From assembly GCF_030272615.1 (NCBI RefSeq), contig NC_081409.1:914924340-914988339 (forward strand): DNA of 64,000 nt, given 5' to 3'. Each line of letters opens with the position of its first letter. Positions within the stretch are counted from its first letter, which is position 1. This DNA comes from Cryptomeria japonica. Lineage: Eukaryota > Streptophyta > Pinopsida > Cupressales > Cupressaceae. A model generated the notes under the pieces. It was not told where the DNA came from. It saw nothing but the letters and a program-made list of their open reading frames with translations, and made no database searches. Shown here one piece after another: positions 44,925 through 56,129 of the stretch. Both the position numbers and the translations under genes were made by a program.

Positions 44925-45053
44925 TGTTGAGACATGGACCAGCTAGGACTCGAACCTAGGACCTTCCATACCCTGCTGGAGTGGTCTACCACTGAGCTAC
45001 TGGCCCCTCTTGGACCAGTCCATCGTCGGTTCGGATGTGGCTTATTTCCAACA
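44925..45053 (-). repeat. Short (129 bp) 5' LTR of copia-1 containing a tRNA-like sequence
   Basis: On the minus strand it runs from TGTTGGAAATAAGCC to GTCTCAACA, next to the primer site. A start 6 bp earlier (45059) is also possible because TGTTGG is duplicated. More than half is the tRNA-like sequence at 44936-45006. The partner LTR was not found. Confidence 0.72.
44936..45006 (-). tRNA. tRNA-like sequence inside the copia-1 LTR, probably not a host tRNA gene
   Basis: Minus strand: a 7-bp acceptor stem GGGCCAG/CTGGTCC (one G-T pair), an A-box-like TAGCTCAGTGGTAGA, a T-arm CTAGG-TTCGAGT-CCTAG holding the B box GGTTCGAGTCC. At 71 nt the anticodon arm is about 1 nt short (TCCA...TGGA) and the D stem is altered, so the isotype cannot be assigned. 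It lies wholly within the LTR, just before the primer site. Confidence 0.65.
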
Positions 45054-45433
45054 CCAACACAGTCAACATACAGTTCGCTTCTCCATTAGTAATTCTTGGC
45101 ACGGTGGGGAGCGCAACATCGATAGGTTCGGATTGTCTTTGTACTTCATTGGAAATTATATAGGTGAACAAGGATCACTATATCTTTCATATTGCTCACC
45201 AAGTACTTCTCAACGAATGACCAAAACTATAATACCAATGTTGTATTCGCCATTCATTAGTGCCAAAATATGCTTCGCTACCTTTGATACCATAGTTATC
45301 TTGAGGATATCGCTAAGGATTGATAGTGATATGAAATTGTTATTAAATCGATCATGATGTATTGATGGTCTGCTTGATAGCATGTTTGATATGGGTGTAA
45401 TCAATTGTTCCCATTGAGTAGCCTAATGGTTCG
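45054..45433. other. Unassigned sequence between copia-1 and a solo LTR
   Basis: No gene or terminus recognised in these 380 bp. The last 5 bases (GTTCG) are the duplication of the following solo LTR. Confidence 0.45.
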
Positions 45434-47229
45434 TGTAATGTCCCCAATTTTAGCCTTTTGGCTAATAGGAGTAATAAGGGGAAATTAATTAAATTAATTT
45501 CTTATAAAGTCATTAAAATAAATTAATTATTAAAAAGTGATTTTATATTTAATTAATTTAATTAAAAGTGACTAAAGTATAAAAAATAAAATAATAATTA
45601 ATAGTCACTTATTAAAAATAAATAAAGTGTACCTACCCTCTTCTAGATGCCTCTCATGATGGGTTATGGGAAAAGATAAATAGAGGAGGGTAATAGAAGG
45701 AAAGGGACGAAGATTGGAGATTGATTTGATGAAGTGACTGATGCGTTGCATTGGTGGAATCTCTGAGGACGCAAACCTTCAGCAGATTGGATAGAAGGGC
45801 TGGACGAAATCCTAGTTTCTTCTTTTGGGAGTAGGTTCGTGACGGGATCTACATTGGTGCCTAATTTGTTAAGTCGTCTTTGAAGACAAATTTGCATAAG
45901 AGTGGGAGACATTTCAGTCTTCCAATTTGAGCCTATTAAGGAAGTTGATTGCAGCCATGGTTATTATCTTGAAGAAATTTCAGAGATGGCGAATAGGATA
46001 TCATAGCTAGTCAAATCATTTAAGGAAGAGAGGCCGATTTGGTTAAGGCTATTGGAGGGATATAGCTGGCAGATCCATCATTGCGAAGTCTGAAAACTAC
46101 TGTGCTGCTGTACCCTTATCCATCGATTTTGCTCATTGCCATCTAAGGAGACTTCGAACTTCACATATGTTAGAGGCAAATTGAAGAGCAGGGTTGGGCG
46201 ATCTTTTTAGGTGCAATTTGGAGGTATTTCGGCCACCATTTTGATTCAGATCAGTGGTTATCAGAATTTGCATCAGACCACCTGGAACTCACATTTTCAT
46301 GCACTACTGCTGATTGGAGGTTGATCAATTTGTGGGTAATAGCTGAATCAAATCGCCTTGTTTAGGCGATCATTTTGAGGATATTTATGATGCCTTAGAA
46401 GCTGATAATATTTATGTCTTCAACCTACAACTTTCTGAGGTTAGGCGGCACACTCAAGGAGGGGCAATTTTATGTTTAGAGACCAGTAAAAATCACCAAA
46501 TAAATCAAGCATCATCGCTCAGCCATCTCCTTCAGTTCGGCAGCTTCCGATCAGGTTTTTGGCATTTATTTGTCTTGCTTTTTGGTCCATTTCTGAGGTT
46601 AATTGTTTTCAGACTTAGGGCAGTAATTAGATAGTCGTGTGATCATTGTAGAAGAAGGTTATCTTATCAAAATAAGGTCTGAAATAAAGTCTGAAACCAA
46701 TTGTAACAGACCTGGTTATTGAATTGTAAGTCTGAGGTATGTATGACATATGTTTGACGAAATGTCAATGATCTAGTGAAGTCTGATTTTGGTACATCAT
46801 TGTGACTGTCCATGTAATTTTACATTAGCTGCCTATAACATGTATTTATGACTGTCAATGAGGCATTTGTTTGATCTTCATATGAAATAAGAGTAATTTG
46901 AGGTTGCATCATCATATGCCCATTTTCTGAGGACTCATGCCAATTGTTTGACATAATGTCAGCAAGCTAAACATTCTGATTTTGAGTCTAATTTGGTGTT
47001 AGATCATCATAATTTGATTGTATATGCATTCTTGGCTATTATTCTTTCACTTGCAGTTAATTGTAGTTGTATATTTATGAGAAATATATGATGGTTCACC
47101 TCTAGACCAAACTGAAAACTTCTGAGACAGCAGTCCACATAACACGCGACAGTAGCGAACAGCATAACATGCAGATTTGACAGCGAATATTCCTTGTTTT
47201 TCAGTCATCATTGGACAAGGGATATTACA
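45434..47229 (+). mobile_element. Solo LTR, 1.8 kb
   Basis: Starts TGTAATGTCCCCAATTTTAG, ends GGGATATTACA, and is flanked by a perfect GTTCG duplication (45429-45433 and 47230-47234). No coding frame of note. The ends match the group at 10904, 12760 and 16599, but the body is a different sequence. Confidence 0.85.
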
Positions 47230-47234
47230 GTTCG

Positions 47235-47278
47235 ATATCATTTGTTGATTGGTGTAGGCAAAGGATGGGGACATCACA
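47235..47278 (+). mobile_element. Possible LTR 3' end (GGATGGGGACATCACA)
   Basis: This 16-bp end is the reverse complement of the LTR-like start at 10586. It may be the end of an older LTR into which the 45434-47229 LTR inserted. No start for it was found nearby. Confidence 0.3.
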
Positions 47279-48459
47279 ACCAAATAGTTGGCATCCATTG
47301 GTCTTATTCTATTAAATCTTTGTTTATAGCAGAATATTGACCTCTATTTCAGCTAGTAGAAAGTTGTGCTCACTCATACTTTAATTGTTTATCCTCCTTG
47401 AATCTGAAAATCTTGTTGCAGGCCTTGACTGACAATTTGACACTTGCATTTGGGGGTAAAAAAATAGTTATTTACATTTCGATGCAAACCCTTCATGAAC
47501 TCTTGTAAAAATTTTGAATACTTGTAAATTTTGTTAGTTTTAGGTTTAGTTAGATCTTAGGGAAGTTAATCTTACACTTTGAAGAATAGTTCTATTGTAT
47601 ACACTATTTCATTTTGTGTTGTCTGGCAATAGACAAATTAAAACACTAACATATTCCTAGATGAAGAAGGAACATTTGTACTTGAACATGAAGGTGTTCT
47701 CTAAAATTACATGTAACTTTCATCCTCAATGAATCATTGAGAATCTAATCAAAGGGATAAATTCACCACTAGACGAGGCATCTTGAGATGAATCATTCAT
47801 GGACTCTTATCCATCTTTCCCCATGGTTGAGGACATTGCATCTGAAACAAGGGGGAATTTTAACGAACCTATGTAATATCTAATAAGGTATCTATAACTG
47901 AAAGGTGTGATCCATCACAATTATACATCTTTAGCATCTATATAAGCATGCCATATGGATTGCTGTAACATTACTCTATGCATATTTCAGTTTTTGGTAT
48001 AATGTAATATATTATTGTATACATATCCTCTCTTCTCTTTACCATTTTGTAAGTTATGACAATTTTTAATAGATATCTTACTTCAGTTTGCTTATAGTGC
48101 TTATTGTTTATTTGTGTTAGCTTTATTTGATAGTTTGTCATATTAGATTTGTGAAATCTGCTAAACAAGTTGGATGTGTTTGGTACTTTTTTTTTCTTCC
48201 GAACTATTCAAAGTTGGTCTGCTTATCTCAGTGGGCTCTCATGCATCGCTTCGACTTATGGGACTATCTTTCACAGTGGTTGGACTGTGTGACACCAATT
48301 ATTTAATTTAACAGTTTAGCTTTAATTAAAAACTGGTAACTGAGGAATCATATAACATATCATAATTTTCTGATTAATATTTCTATGTTGAAAGGAATTG
48401 TGCTAGCAAATTATTTATGGGGATATATGAATATTTTTTGTGGTTTCTTTTGGTTACAG
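47279..48459. other. Probable intron or intergenic sequence
   Basis: AT-rich, with no clear coding block. A TTGTTGCAG acceptor-like site followed by about 33 open bases and GGTAAA lies near 47420-47460; that is too short to call an exon. Confidence 0.4.
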
Positions 48460-48621
48460 GTAGCGTTGTTTCTGCTGCTATGTATTGTATTCACAGGAGC
48501 AGGGTTGGGCTTTTGGGGAGTAAGAAAACTAGTACTTTTAGAGGATGGGAGTGTGGACAGAGGGATATCTCAGTTTGTTACTTGGGTGATTCGAATAGTG
48601 GCATCTGTTATGTTTCTTCAG
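48460..48621 (+). CDS. Host-gene exon, possible NEMP/TMEM194-like nuclear envelope protein
   Basis: A 162-bp open block (54 codons) sits between an acceptor (TTTTGGTTACAG) and a donor (CAG|GTACTTT), both in phase 0. It encodes a membrane segment VALFLLLCIVFTGAGLGFW followed by GVRKLVLLEDGSVDRGISQF and VTWVIRIVASVMFLQ. From memory of plant nuclear envelope integral membrane (DUF2215/NEMP) proteins, the pattern of GFW.VRK..L.EDGSVD..V.QFV is familiar, but I cannot confirm it by search. No neighbouring exons were identified, so it may belong to a gene with very long introns, or be a captured fragment. Confidence 0.5.
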
Positions 48622-49683
48622 GTACTTTGTTGTATGAATAAATGATATTTATTTAATTGACTAATTTTATTCTCAACATTAATCTGTCTATTTGCTTCAC
48701 GTCAGATATTTTTGAAAAACTAAGCGCTCTTTCTGATTAATTCAGATAGCTTAAATTCAATTTTCTTAATGGCTTTTTCAACTGCTAGAGACAAGCATTG
48801 CTATTGTTTAATAATTTAATAAGCATTTTCATTTGCACCTTTCAATGTGATACAAAATAAAATAGTAAGGCGAAGCCTATATTTGAATAATGACAGAAAG
48901 CTCCTTTTTGAAAGAATAAAGAAAATGATATAAGTTTCCTTACATTAAAATTTATAAAAATATCTAGAATTGACAGGGATTTTATTATGCAACATTATTA
49001 GTGTTTTAATTCACGACTTTTAGTGTGACACAAAATGGAATAGATGTGCAGTAGAATAACTCTTTGAATTTAGAAGCGGAAGCTCCTCATAAAGTAAAAA
49101 TTAACTTGAAAAACATGCACTTACAATTTTACAAGTTTTACAATGTTTTCATGTTCAAGCTGAATAAACTTGACACGTATACCTTTTTGGGTTTGCCTAG
49201 TGTTAAAAGATAAAAGGCTTTTTCAACACAAGGAATTTTTTTTATGTTTATTAACTGAAAATAAATCCTAAGATTAGATGGTTGTGCCATTCAGTTAAAA
49301 ATAGAGATTGAGCAAGTTAAGTATACATGAATTGAATATGTAAATATATAGAAACATGATGGCTGTGGTAAAGTAAATGAAGGATTTAGTACAAAGCCAC
49401 GATATTCAATTTTAAAAAGACTTGCAATGCATAGGTTTTAAATTTGGTAGAAACTACTTAATATATCTCAGCACTTAATAGAACATCTCAATAGGTACTT
49501 AGAAGCAAGAATGGCATAATAAATTTTATTGAGAGAATATAAATTGAATTATGGATTAACAATCGCTGAATAGCAATTTCAGCAATAAGTAGGCATGATA
49601 ATTACTATTCATTCATTCTTGACCTCACCATTCCACCGAGTGCAACAAGATATTTATATTGTTTACAAAGGTGTATGAAAGCT
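48622..49683. other. AT-rich sequence after the exon, nothing recognised
   Basis: Consistent with an intron. No coding block, RNA gene or element terminus was seen up to the hAT relic. Confidence 0.45.
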
Positions 49684-50804
49684 AGTGTTATGAGACTTAG
49701 ACTCGCCCAAGACTCAGCAATCCAATTTTGGACTCGGACTGAGACTCGGTGCGTAGACTCAATAAAGACTCAACAAATTGAAAAACCCAAAAAATTCAAT
49801 TTTTTTTAAGGATTAAAAACTTGTTTTATGCACCCTTTAATAAATAAACTTTGAAGAAACAATAACTTCATCAAATAGAAGCTACTTTGATCACGTACAC
49901 AAGTATATATCGATCACATAAGTATAAAAACAAATTTTAGCTGAAGAAAATAACACATTTAGATATATAAATATTGTCAAGTGTATACAAAACTCATGGA
50001 ATATGAAATCCATGGCATCAATAGTTCCAAAGAAATATAAAAATAAAACCTAGAAGTCTATGGCTCAGAGGATCCTGCAGCACTTGATCCTCATGCGTTG
50101 GCGTCTAAGATAGGTCTTGGATGATGTTGCAGCCATGATATCCACCTCTGTCTGAGTGACACCCTCAACCAACATCCAAGCTGTCTTCTTGTGCTTTATC
50201 CTCCTTTGCCATGGTTATTGCCTCTGTCTCTCTATTTAACTAGTCAATCCAATCGAGGTCCTCATCACTAAAGATAGGATTCTTAGCCTCAGTGATCTAA
50301 TTAGATTGTGGATCAACCTCCCCTACTGTGATGGGGGATGAGTCAATGCCCAAATCTATTTGTGGCAAAGGTGAAGGTCGTAATGAATATAAACTAGATC
50401 ATTTTACCTTTGCACTAACAGTATATTGTGATTCTTGGAGGGTATGTGCTCAAACATACTCCAATTGCGCTCACAACCCAAAGCACTGCATAGTTGGATC
50501 AATACTCAAACTGCAATCCTTTGAAGATTTGGTGCCTTAACCAAATCTTTCCTCCCATGGATCTCAGATGAGAAAACGAAAAAAATCAATCTCATTATCC
50601 AACTTGAAGTTTCAATATTTAATGATAATACAAAAGGAGGAAAAGTTTTAGTTTTTAAAGTTAAATTATCCCCTTAATAGTTTTTTACTTGGTTGCAATG
50701 TCAACCAAGTTGCCTTCAATGTATCTTAAGCAAAGAGATCTCCTAGTGCGAATCTAAAGATCTTAATCTTTGTTACTATTTGTGCCCCAATACCAAAATC
50801 ACAT
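49684..50804 (-). mobile_element. Relic of the hAT-1 family, 3' end with dimerisation domain
   Basis: Homologous to the left 1.3 kb of hAT-1: a terminus-like TAGTGTTATGAGACTTAGAC, GACTCGG repeats, GACTCAACAAATTGAAAAAC (like 461-478), then the dimerisation-domain exon (the CTCCAATTGCGCTCACA block at 50459 matches 1213). It is strongly decayed. It is cut at 50805 by the start of element D; no continuation was recognised beyond. Confidence 0.78.
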
Positions 50805-51850
50805 TGTTGTGACGTTTTCACACATTGCCCCATTGCAAATGTGGACCCCTCTTTTTGCTAGCTCGGTTAGGTGTTTTGGTTAGTTTAGTGTTAGCTTTGC
50901 AGCAATGTAAGTCTTTAACCCTTGAAGGAGTTAGTTTGTTCGTTTTGTTGTGGCCTGGAGGTGAGTTGAAAGGTAAAGTTATGATTATTTCAAGGCGAAA
51001 TTACAAGGTTCCCTTGCAATCCCACCATATTATGCTAAGTTGCTCTTCATCTTGAATCCGAGTGCATGATTAGGTGTAATGGTTGCTTGAGGTTGCAAAA
51101 GTGTAGTTTGTTTGCAAAGGGTATGATTGTGCTAAATTGAAGGTTGTAACGATGTGTTTAGTATGCATGAAATCCCTTACAACTCCAAGATTCATTGCAC
51201 AAAAGGCTAAAGTTTTTGAAGATGAGCACAAGGGGTTGTCCAACTTGCAATTTTGAATGTATGTGTGAGCACTTGCAACTCCTACCACCCTATGCATGAT
51301 CACTGCATTAACCTAAACTTGTGCATGCATAGGTGAAGAGTCCGAATTCCTACATGATAGGGTGAAAAGTCCGACTTCTTACATAGCATGCCTCCAAAGC
51401 CGATTTTATACAAGATTGACTCAAAATCCCCCAAAACCTTGAGCAAATGCCTTATACCTTTGAAGAAATCATTGAGTGAGACATCATGTAGTCTTGCATT
51501 GCACTAGGGGTTATTCATTTATAGAGGATAACATCAAGTTTACAGAGAAGAGAAAAGTGGATGAGGTGGGTTTTGAAAGCATGAAACTCAACTTGAATTG
51601 TGAATGTCAAAGGTATGTGCAATGATGAAAATTGTGTAGGAGCATAGAAAAATCCCTATTTCATATATGAAGTGCTCAAAATCCCTCAATCTTACATGAA
51701 AAAGGTGACATCCCTAAATCTTACATGAAGTGCTTAAAATCCCTAAAACCTACATGAAGATGGCAAAACTCTGATTTTGTACATGGCAATGATGAAACCA
51801 TGAGGTTTTACACAACACGGGTATGATGAGGGCTTAGTTGCAATTTTACA
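50805..51850 (+). mobile_element. Element D: 5' end of another A/B/C-type element
   Basis: Starts TGTTGTGACGTTTTCACAC, then a CCCCATTGCAAATG block matching element C, then TTTTTGC. A repetitive zone at 51330-51790 has its own motif (AAATCCCTAAA, TTACATGAAG, AAGTCCGA). No ORF homologue was recognised downstream. The right limit given is approximate; the 3' end was not found. Confidence 0.55.
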
Positions 51851-51929
51851 AGGCAAGGAGAAAGTTCTTTGAGTTTTTGTTGTCTGCTTTGGTTTTCTCG
51901 TCTTTGTTGCTTGTAAAAATTAAGAGTTA

Positions 51930-52740
51930 AGGTTTTGATTTTTTTTTTTATATTACGTTTTTTTTGTTCTTTTATAAAAATGTAATATATGCATTTTAAG
52001 TTGTTTATCATTTTATTTTATTTATATTAAAAAATTTAACATTATAATATTGATATTTAATAATATTTTATTTTGTTGTTTTATTTTTTATAGAAATTGA
52101 AAATATAAATTTTTAATAAATTAAAATTTAATATTTTAAATATTCAAATTTTTAAAAAGATTTTACAACATTTAATTTTAAAGTATTACTTTATAAATCT
52201 TAACAATTCAAACATTTATTAAATTTAAGAAATCTTTTAAATTTTTAATACCCGAGTTATAATTTTTTTTAATTACATTAAAAAATTTAACATTTACAAT
52301 ATTGAAATTTAATATTATTTTTTATTTTGTTGTTTTATTTTTTTATATATGTTTTCAAAAATATTATTCTTAATAAATTAGAATTTAATATTTTAAAATA
52401 TTTAATTTAATTTTTAAATTATTAATTAATAAAATTTAACAAATTCAAATATTAATTAGATTGAAGAAATAGAGTATTATTTTATTTTAATATTAACAAA
52501 TTTAATTTTGTAATTTAAATTTTGAACAATATTAAACTGATTATAACTTATTTTAATTCACCATATATAGATTTTAATAATTTAACAAATTCAGATATTT
52601 AAATAAATTTAAGAAACATATTATTGTTTTTATTTATTAACAACTTTAATTATTTAAATTATTTATTGAATTTTCTAATAAGCCGTTTTTTTTTCGATTT
52701 TTTCCCAATTTAAAAAAAAAATCTTATAGTTTTGATTTGC
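51930..52740. repeat. Extremely AT-rich block with a ~245-bp tandem duplication
   Basis: Mostly A and T. Two related units begin near 52023 and 52268, each with AAAAAATTTAACATT and later TTATTTTGTTGTTTTATTTT. Too low in complexity to classify; it could be the interior of element D. Confidence 0.6.
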
Positions 52741-55700
52741 CTATTAATTCCCCAAATGATTAATGCTTCTTTGGGTATAGCATGTGGGAATATAACCTAA
52801 ATTGATAAGAAAGGACAAACACTATGCCACCTGGTGGAAAGGGGAGTGAATTATGAGTGTGTATAGGGTGAAATTTGGTAGATTTGAAGACTATTTTGAG
52901 GATGAAAGGATAACATATGACAAAAAAGATAATGAAGGTGGAAAGGTATGACAAGGAGATGTCATAAAGAGAGATTTAATGGCGATTAAAGAAGACAATT
53001 CCAATATAGTAGCACTAATTGTTGACAAAGTGATTATTGTATATATGATCCATGTGGGTGAAGTGTCCTCAATAGAAGACCTAGCCAAAGGAGTGTGGAG
53101 GATTTGAACGTAAGGAGTAGCAAAAAAAAAAAAGATGAACATGAGAGAGAGGAATGGAGGCATGTACTTGGTTGGCTTAAATAACTACATCAATTGTTGG
53201 ATGTTGTGATACCTTGTATTCCTTCGAGTCTAACTCCTTAGTTTTAGCTTCCTTATCTTTTGGGAAGTATCTTCCATTATAGATGATCTTTGGCCTTTCT
53301 TAGGAGGGGTTTGTTCATACACATTTTGTCTCCTCTCTAATCCTTACTGGAGGGTATTTCTAGCCTTTCTATAGAATTGTTTCAATGATGTATGCTAGAT
53401 ACTAGAAGCTATAGCTAATTTAATGGAAGGAAGAACTTATGATTCTCACTCAAGAGTAGTATGAAGTGGTGGTGGCCAAAGTCCATGCATTTAAGGTAGG
53501 ATGAAGACTTACTTGATTGAACAATTGTTGGCCTTAGTCTCTCATGAGCTATAATATTTATACTTTTCATTTTCGTATGGGTTGACTTTTATCCCTTTGC
53601 ACAAGATGTTGCTTATGTTACAGCTTGAGGCAAGGGAAAGATCATGGTTGTTCCCACATTTTATCTATAGGTAACTTCTTAAATGCTTTTCAATATTTTT
53701 AATCTCCTGCCAATAATTCTAATAGGCTTCGATTTTATCTTCATCCTAATATCTATTGGATAATACCTTGGACAAGCCATATATCAGGATTATGTTGGGA
53801 TCATAGCGTTAGATGGGAGCAAAGGATGTCTATCAATGATAAATAATTCTTCCCATGAGTTCATCCAATTGGAGATAGAAATCTAGAGAATCATGCACCA
53901 ATCTCTTCTTCTCTTCGACACTTGGCCATACAAAGTGGTTGAACACATCCATAAGTCGCAAGCCTTTGAGCTAACTAGTCATATAACTATATTGATCATA
54001 GTTCCAAAAGTCATTAAAATAAATTCTATTTCCAAGGCTAGCAATTTTTCACTCCAAGAGGGTAAGCCAGCATTTTTTTTATTATAATAATCTAACTGAA
54101 AAAGAATAAAAGTTTATAAATGGCCTCCTCTTTTCTGCCTCCTATTTAGAATAATTATTGTCCATTTGAAATCTGAACTTAAGAGCTAATACCCTATCAT
54201 TGATATATTTGGGAAGTATGAAAACTTCTCACCTAAAACATGCAATCTAATCATGGCAAAGTGCTAGCTGAAATATAGGTCATATGGTATCTTACTATTT
54301 TGTATCAGTTGTTTTTCTACTTTCATTTAATCGAACAAGGTTACTGTCCAAAGTTCGTGAAATGATGTTGGTGTAGGAAAAGGCAGGAATGATCCTTTGG
54401 AGATGATTGGGATCCTCATATACAGCCAAATGGACGGACTTTTGAGAGATGGAGCATTTTGGTGAAGGAACAAATGAACAAGTAAAGAAAACAACCAGAA
54501 GGTCTGCTATGTTCTAAAGTTTACAAGATGATAATGCATAGTACTGGCAATGGTCTTTGCGAAATAAAACAAGAAGATTCAGTCTCAGCCGGATATGGCT
54601 TTGAGTTCATGCAAAGCTCCCAACTAAGAGTTATACACCTCCCTACTGTGGTCCAGCCCAAAGATAAAGGCGGCCATTAAGCATGCATCCCTCACACTTT
54701 TTTTATATCTGCTAATTTTTTTTAAGTATTCATAGATGACTAAAATCTTGTAACTGAAAACATGAAAACATGCCTTGGCAACCAGAGATTACCCTATTAA
54801 CACAATCTTTTTTCTTCTGCCTTTCTTTTCGTTGATTATCTTGTCAAAAAAAAGTAAGGTTATGAAATGCTATTATACAGGGAAATATCGTATGTGATGT
54901 CCTTAGTTTCAGCATCTTTTGACATATGGTAATGTATAGGCACAGTGTATTTGTTAAGTACGTAGCATTCTTTAATAAAAAAATCTGCCCTTTTTTGATA
55001 TTTTTTATCAAAACGTTTGTCCTTCATAACTTTTGTCTTTAAAAAAAGGACAACACAGATAAAGCCGCACTGTGTACAGTCCATCGGTAAGTTTTTTAAG
55101 CCCTTATTTTCCGTAATCTTCGCCCACTAGAAAGTAGAAACAGGACATGCCAGTGGCAAAGGGAATGCTATCTTTTCCTTGATCTTATCTCTTTATTTTC
55201 GTTTATTATCTTGTCAAACTGTTTTAAAATATTGAATCTACTGTTTTGCGCACAGTGCACAGTCCATTACTAAGTTTACAATTATGCAAGCTCCTCCGAA
55301 TGGAATCTTACGTAATAAAAAGTGATTTCTTGAAACGTCACTAAGAGAACTCAAATATCTAAGGATGTAAAGGTGTGATTTAATATCCATGTATAATATT
55401 ATTATTTTATAAGTGATAATGCACATAAGATTCATTCTCCATCGTCCATACAGTATGTCTGACTGGGAATTTGAGCCACTTTATTCAATTCTTCCATGGC
55501 GTTTGGTGCGTTCGCTTAATGGGGGACACCTTTTCATAAACCAATATTTTCAGTCAACAGGGAAAAGATTCCGTGTGGAAGATATGTGGAAGTGGTGTGA
55601 TTGTAGAAATGACTTTGGGTCCTACAGCAATTTCTATAATATGAAAATCTAGACTTTAATTTGGACAATTTGATGTAACAAGCTAACTTTTCGTATTGGG

Positions 55701-56129
55701 TTGGTTTACTAGTTTTTCATTGAGCAAAGTAGGTTGCTTTAGAATTAGTAGGGAATGCATCTTAGTTGTAGATATGGATTGTATCAACAATCGTGCATGT
55801 GATCTACAATTGAAAGGAATGTAAAGTGTTAAAGGTTAAAAGAATGGATGGATTTTAGGATTTCTAAGTTTCATTGATCTAAATTCAATGATAAACATGT
55901 GAATATACAATTATGAAAAGAAGAAACGATGAATCACATGTATAATATTTATTTTGAACATAGAAATTACTTTATTCAGAGTAAACTGATACTCTAGGTA
56001 TGTTTTAAAAGAGAATTTTTTTCGCTTAAATCTTGTTAGTTAATTTGTATTATTTAATGACAGAAAATAAAGATAAACAGAATAAGTGGCTAAGGTGGTA
56101 AATAATAACTATTTTGAAGGGGTGGCACC
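52741..56129. other. Long stretch with no recognised gene or element
   Basis: Short open frames only. A small direct repeat (CACTGTGTACAGTCCAT near 55068 and CAGTGCACAGTCCAT near 55252) is the only structure noted. It could be intron of the gene represented at 48460. Confidence 0.4.

Larger units (their letters stand above)
43965..45053 (-). mobile_element. Copia element (copia-1), 5' part: short LTR, primer site, gag, start of protease
   Basis: Order on the minus strand: a 129-bp LTR (45053-44925), a primer-binding site for initiator tRNA-Met (TGGTATCAGAGCTA, 44924-44911), gag (44834-44274), zinc knuckle (44154-44113), and the protease start VIDSGSS (about 43990-43966), where hAT-2 has inserted. 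The remainder of pol is not present next to it. Confidence 0.85.

Noticed and set aside
44936-45006. Functional host tRNA gene
   Set aside because: The anticodon arm is about a base short, the D stem is altered, and the whole sequence lies inside a Copia LTR next to its primer site.
10586-47278. One LTR from 10586 (TGTGATGTCCCC) to 47278 (GGGGACATCACA) with everything between nested inside
   Set aside because: The ends match in sequence, but the 5-bp flanks do not (AAATC against ACCAA), and the Gypsy/hAT junction shows a deletion in between.
55413-55652. Open frame MSDWEFEPLYSILPWRL as a host exon
   Set aside because: No convincing splice sites on both sides and no recognised family; left unannotated.
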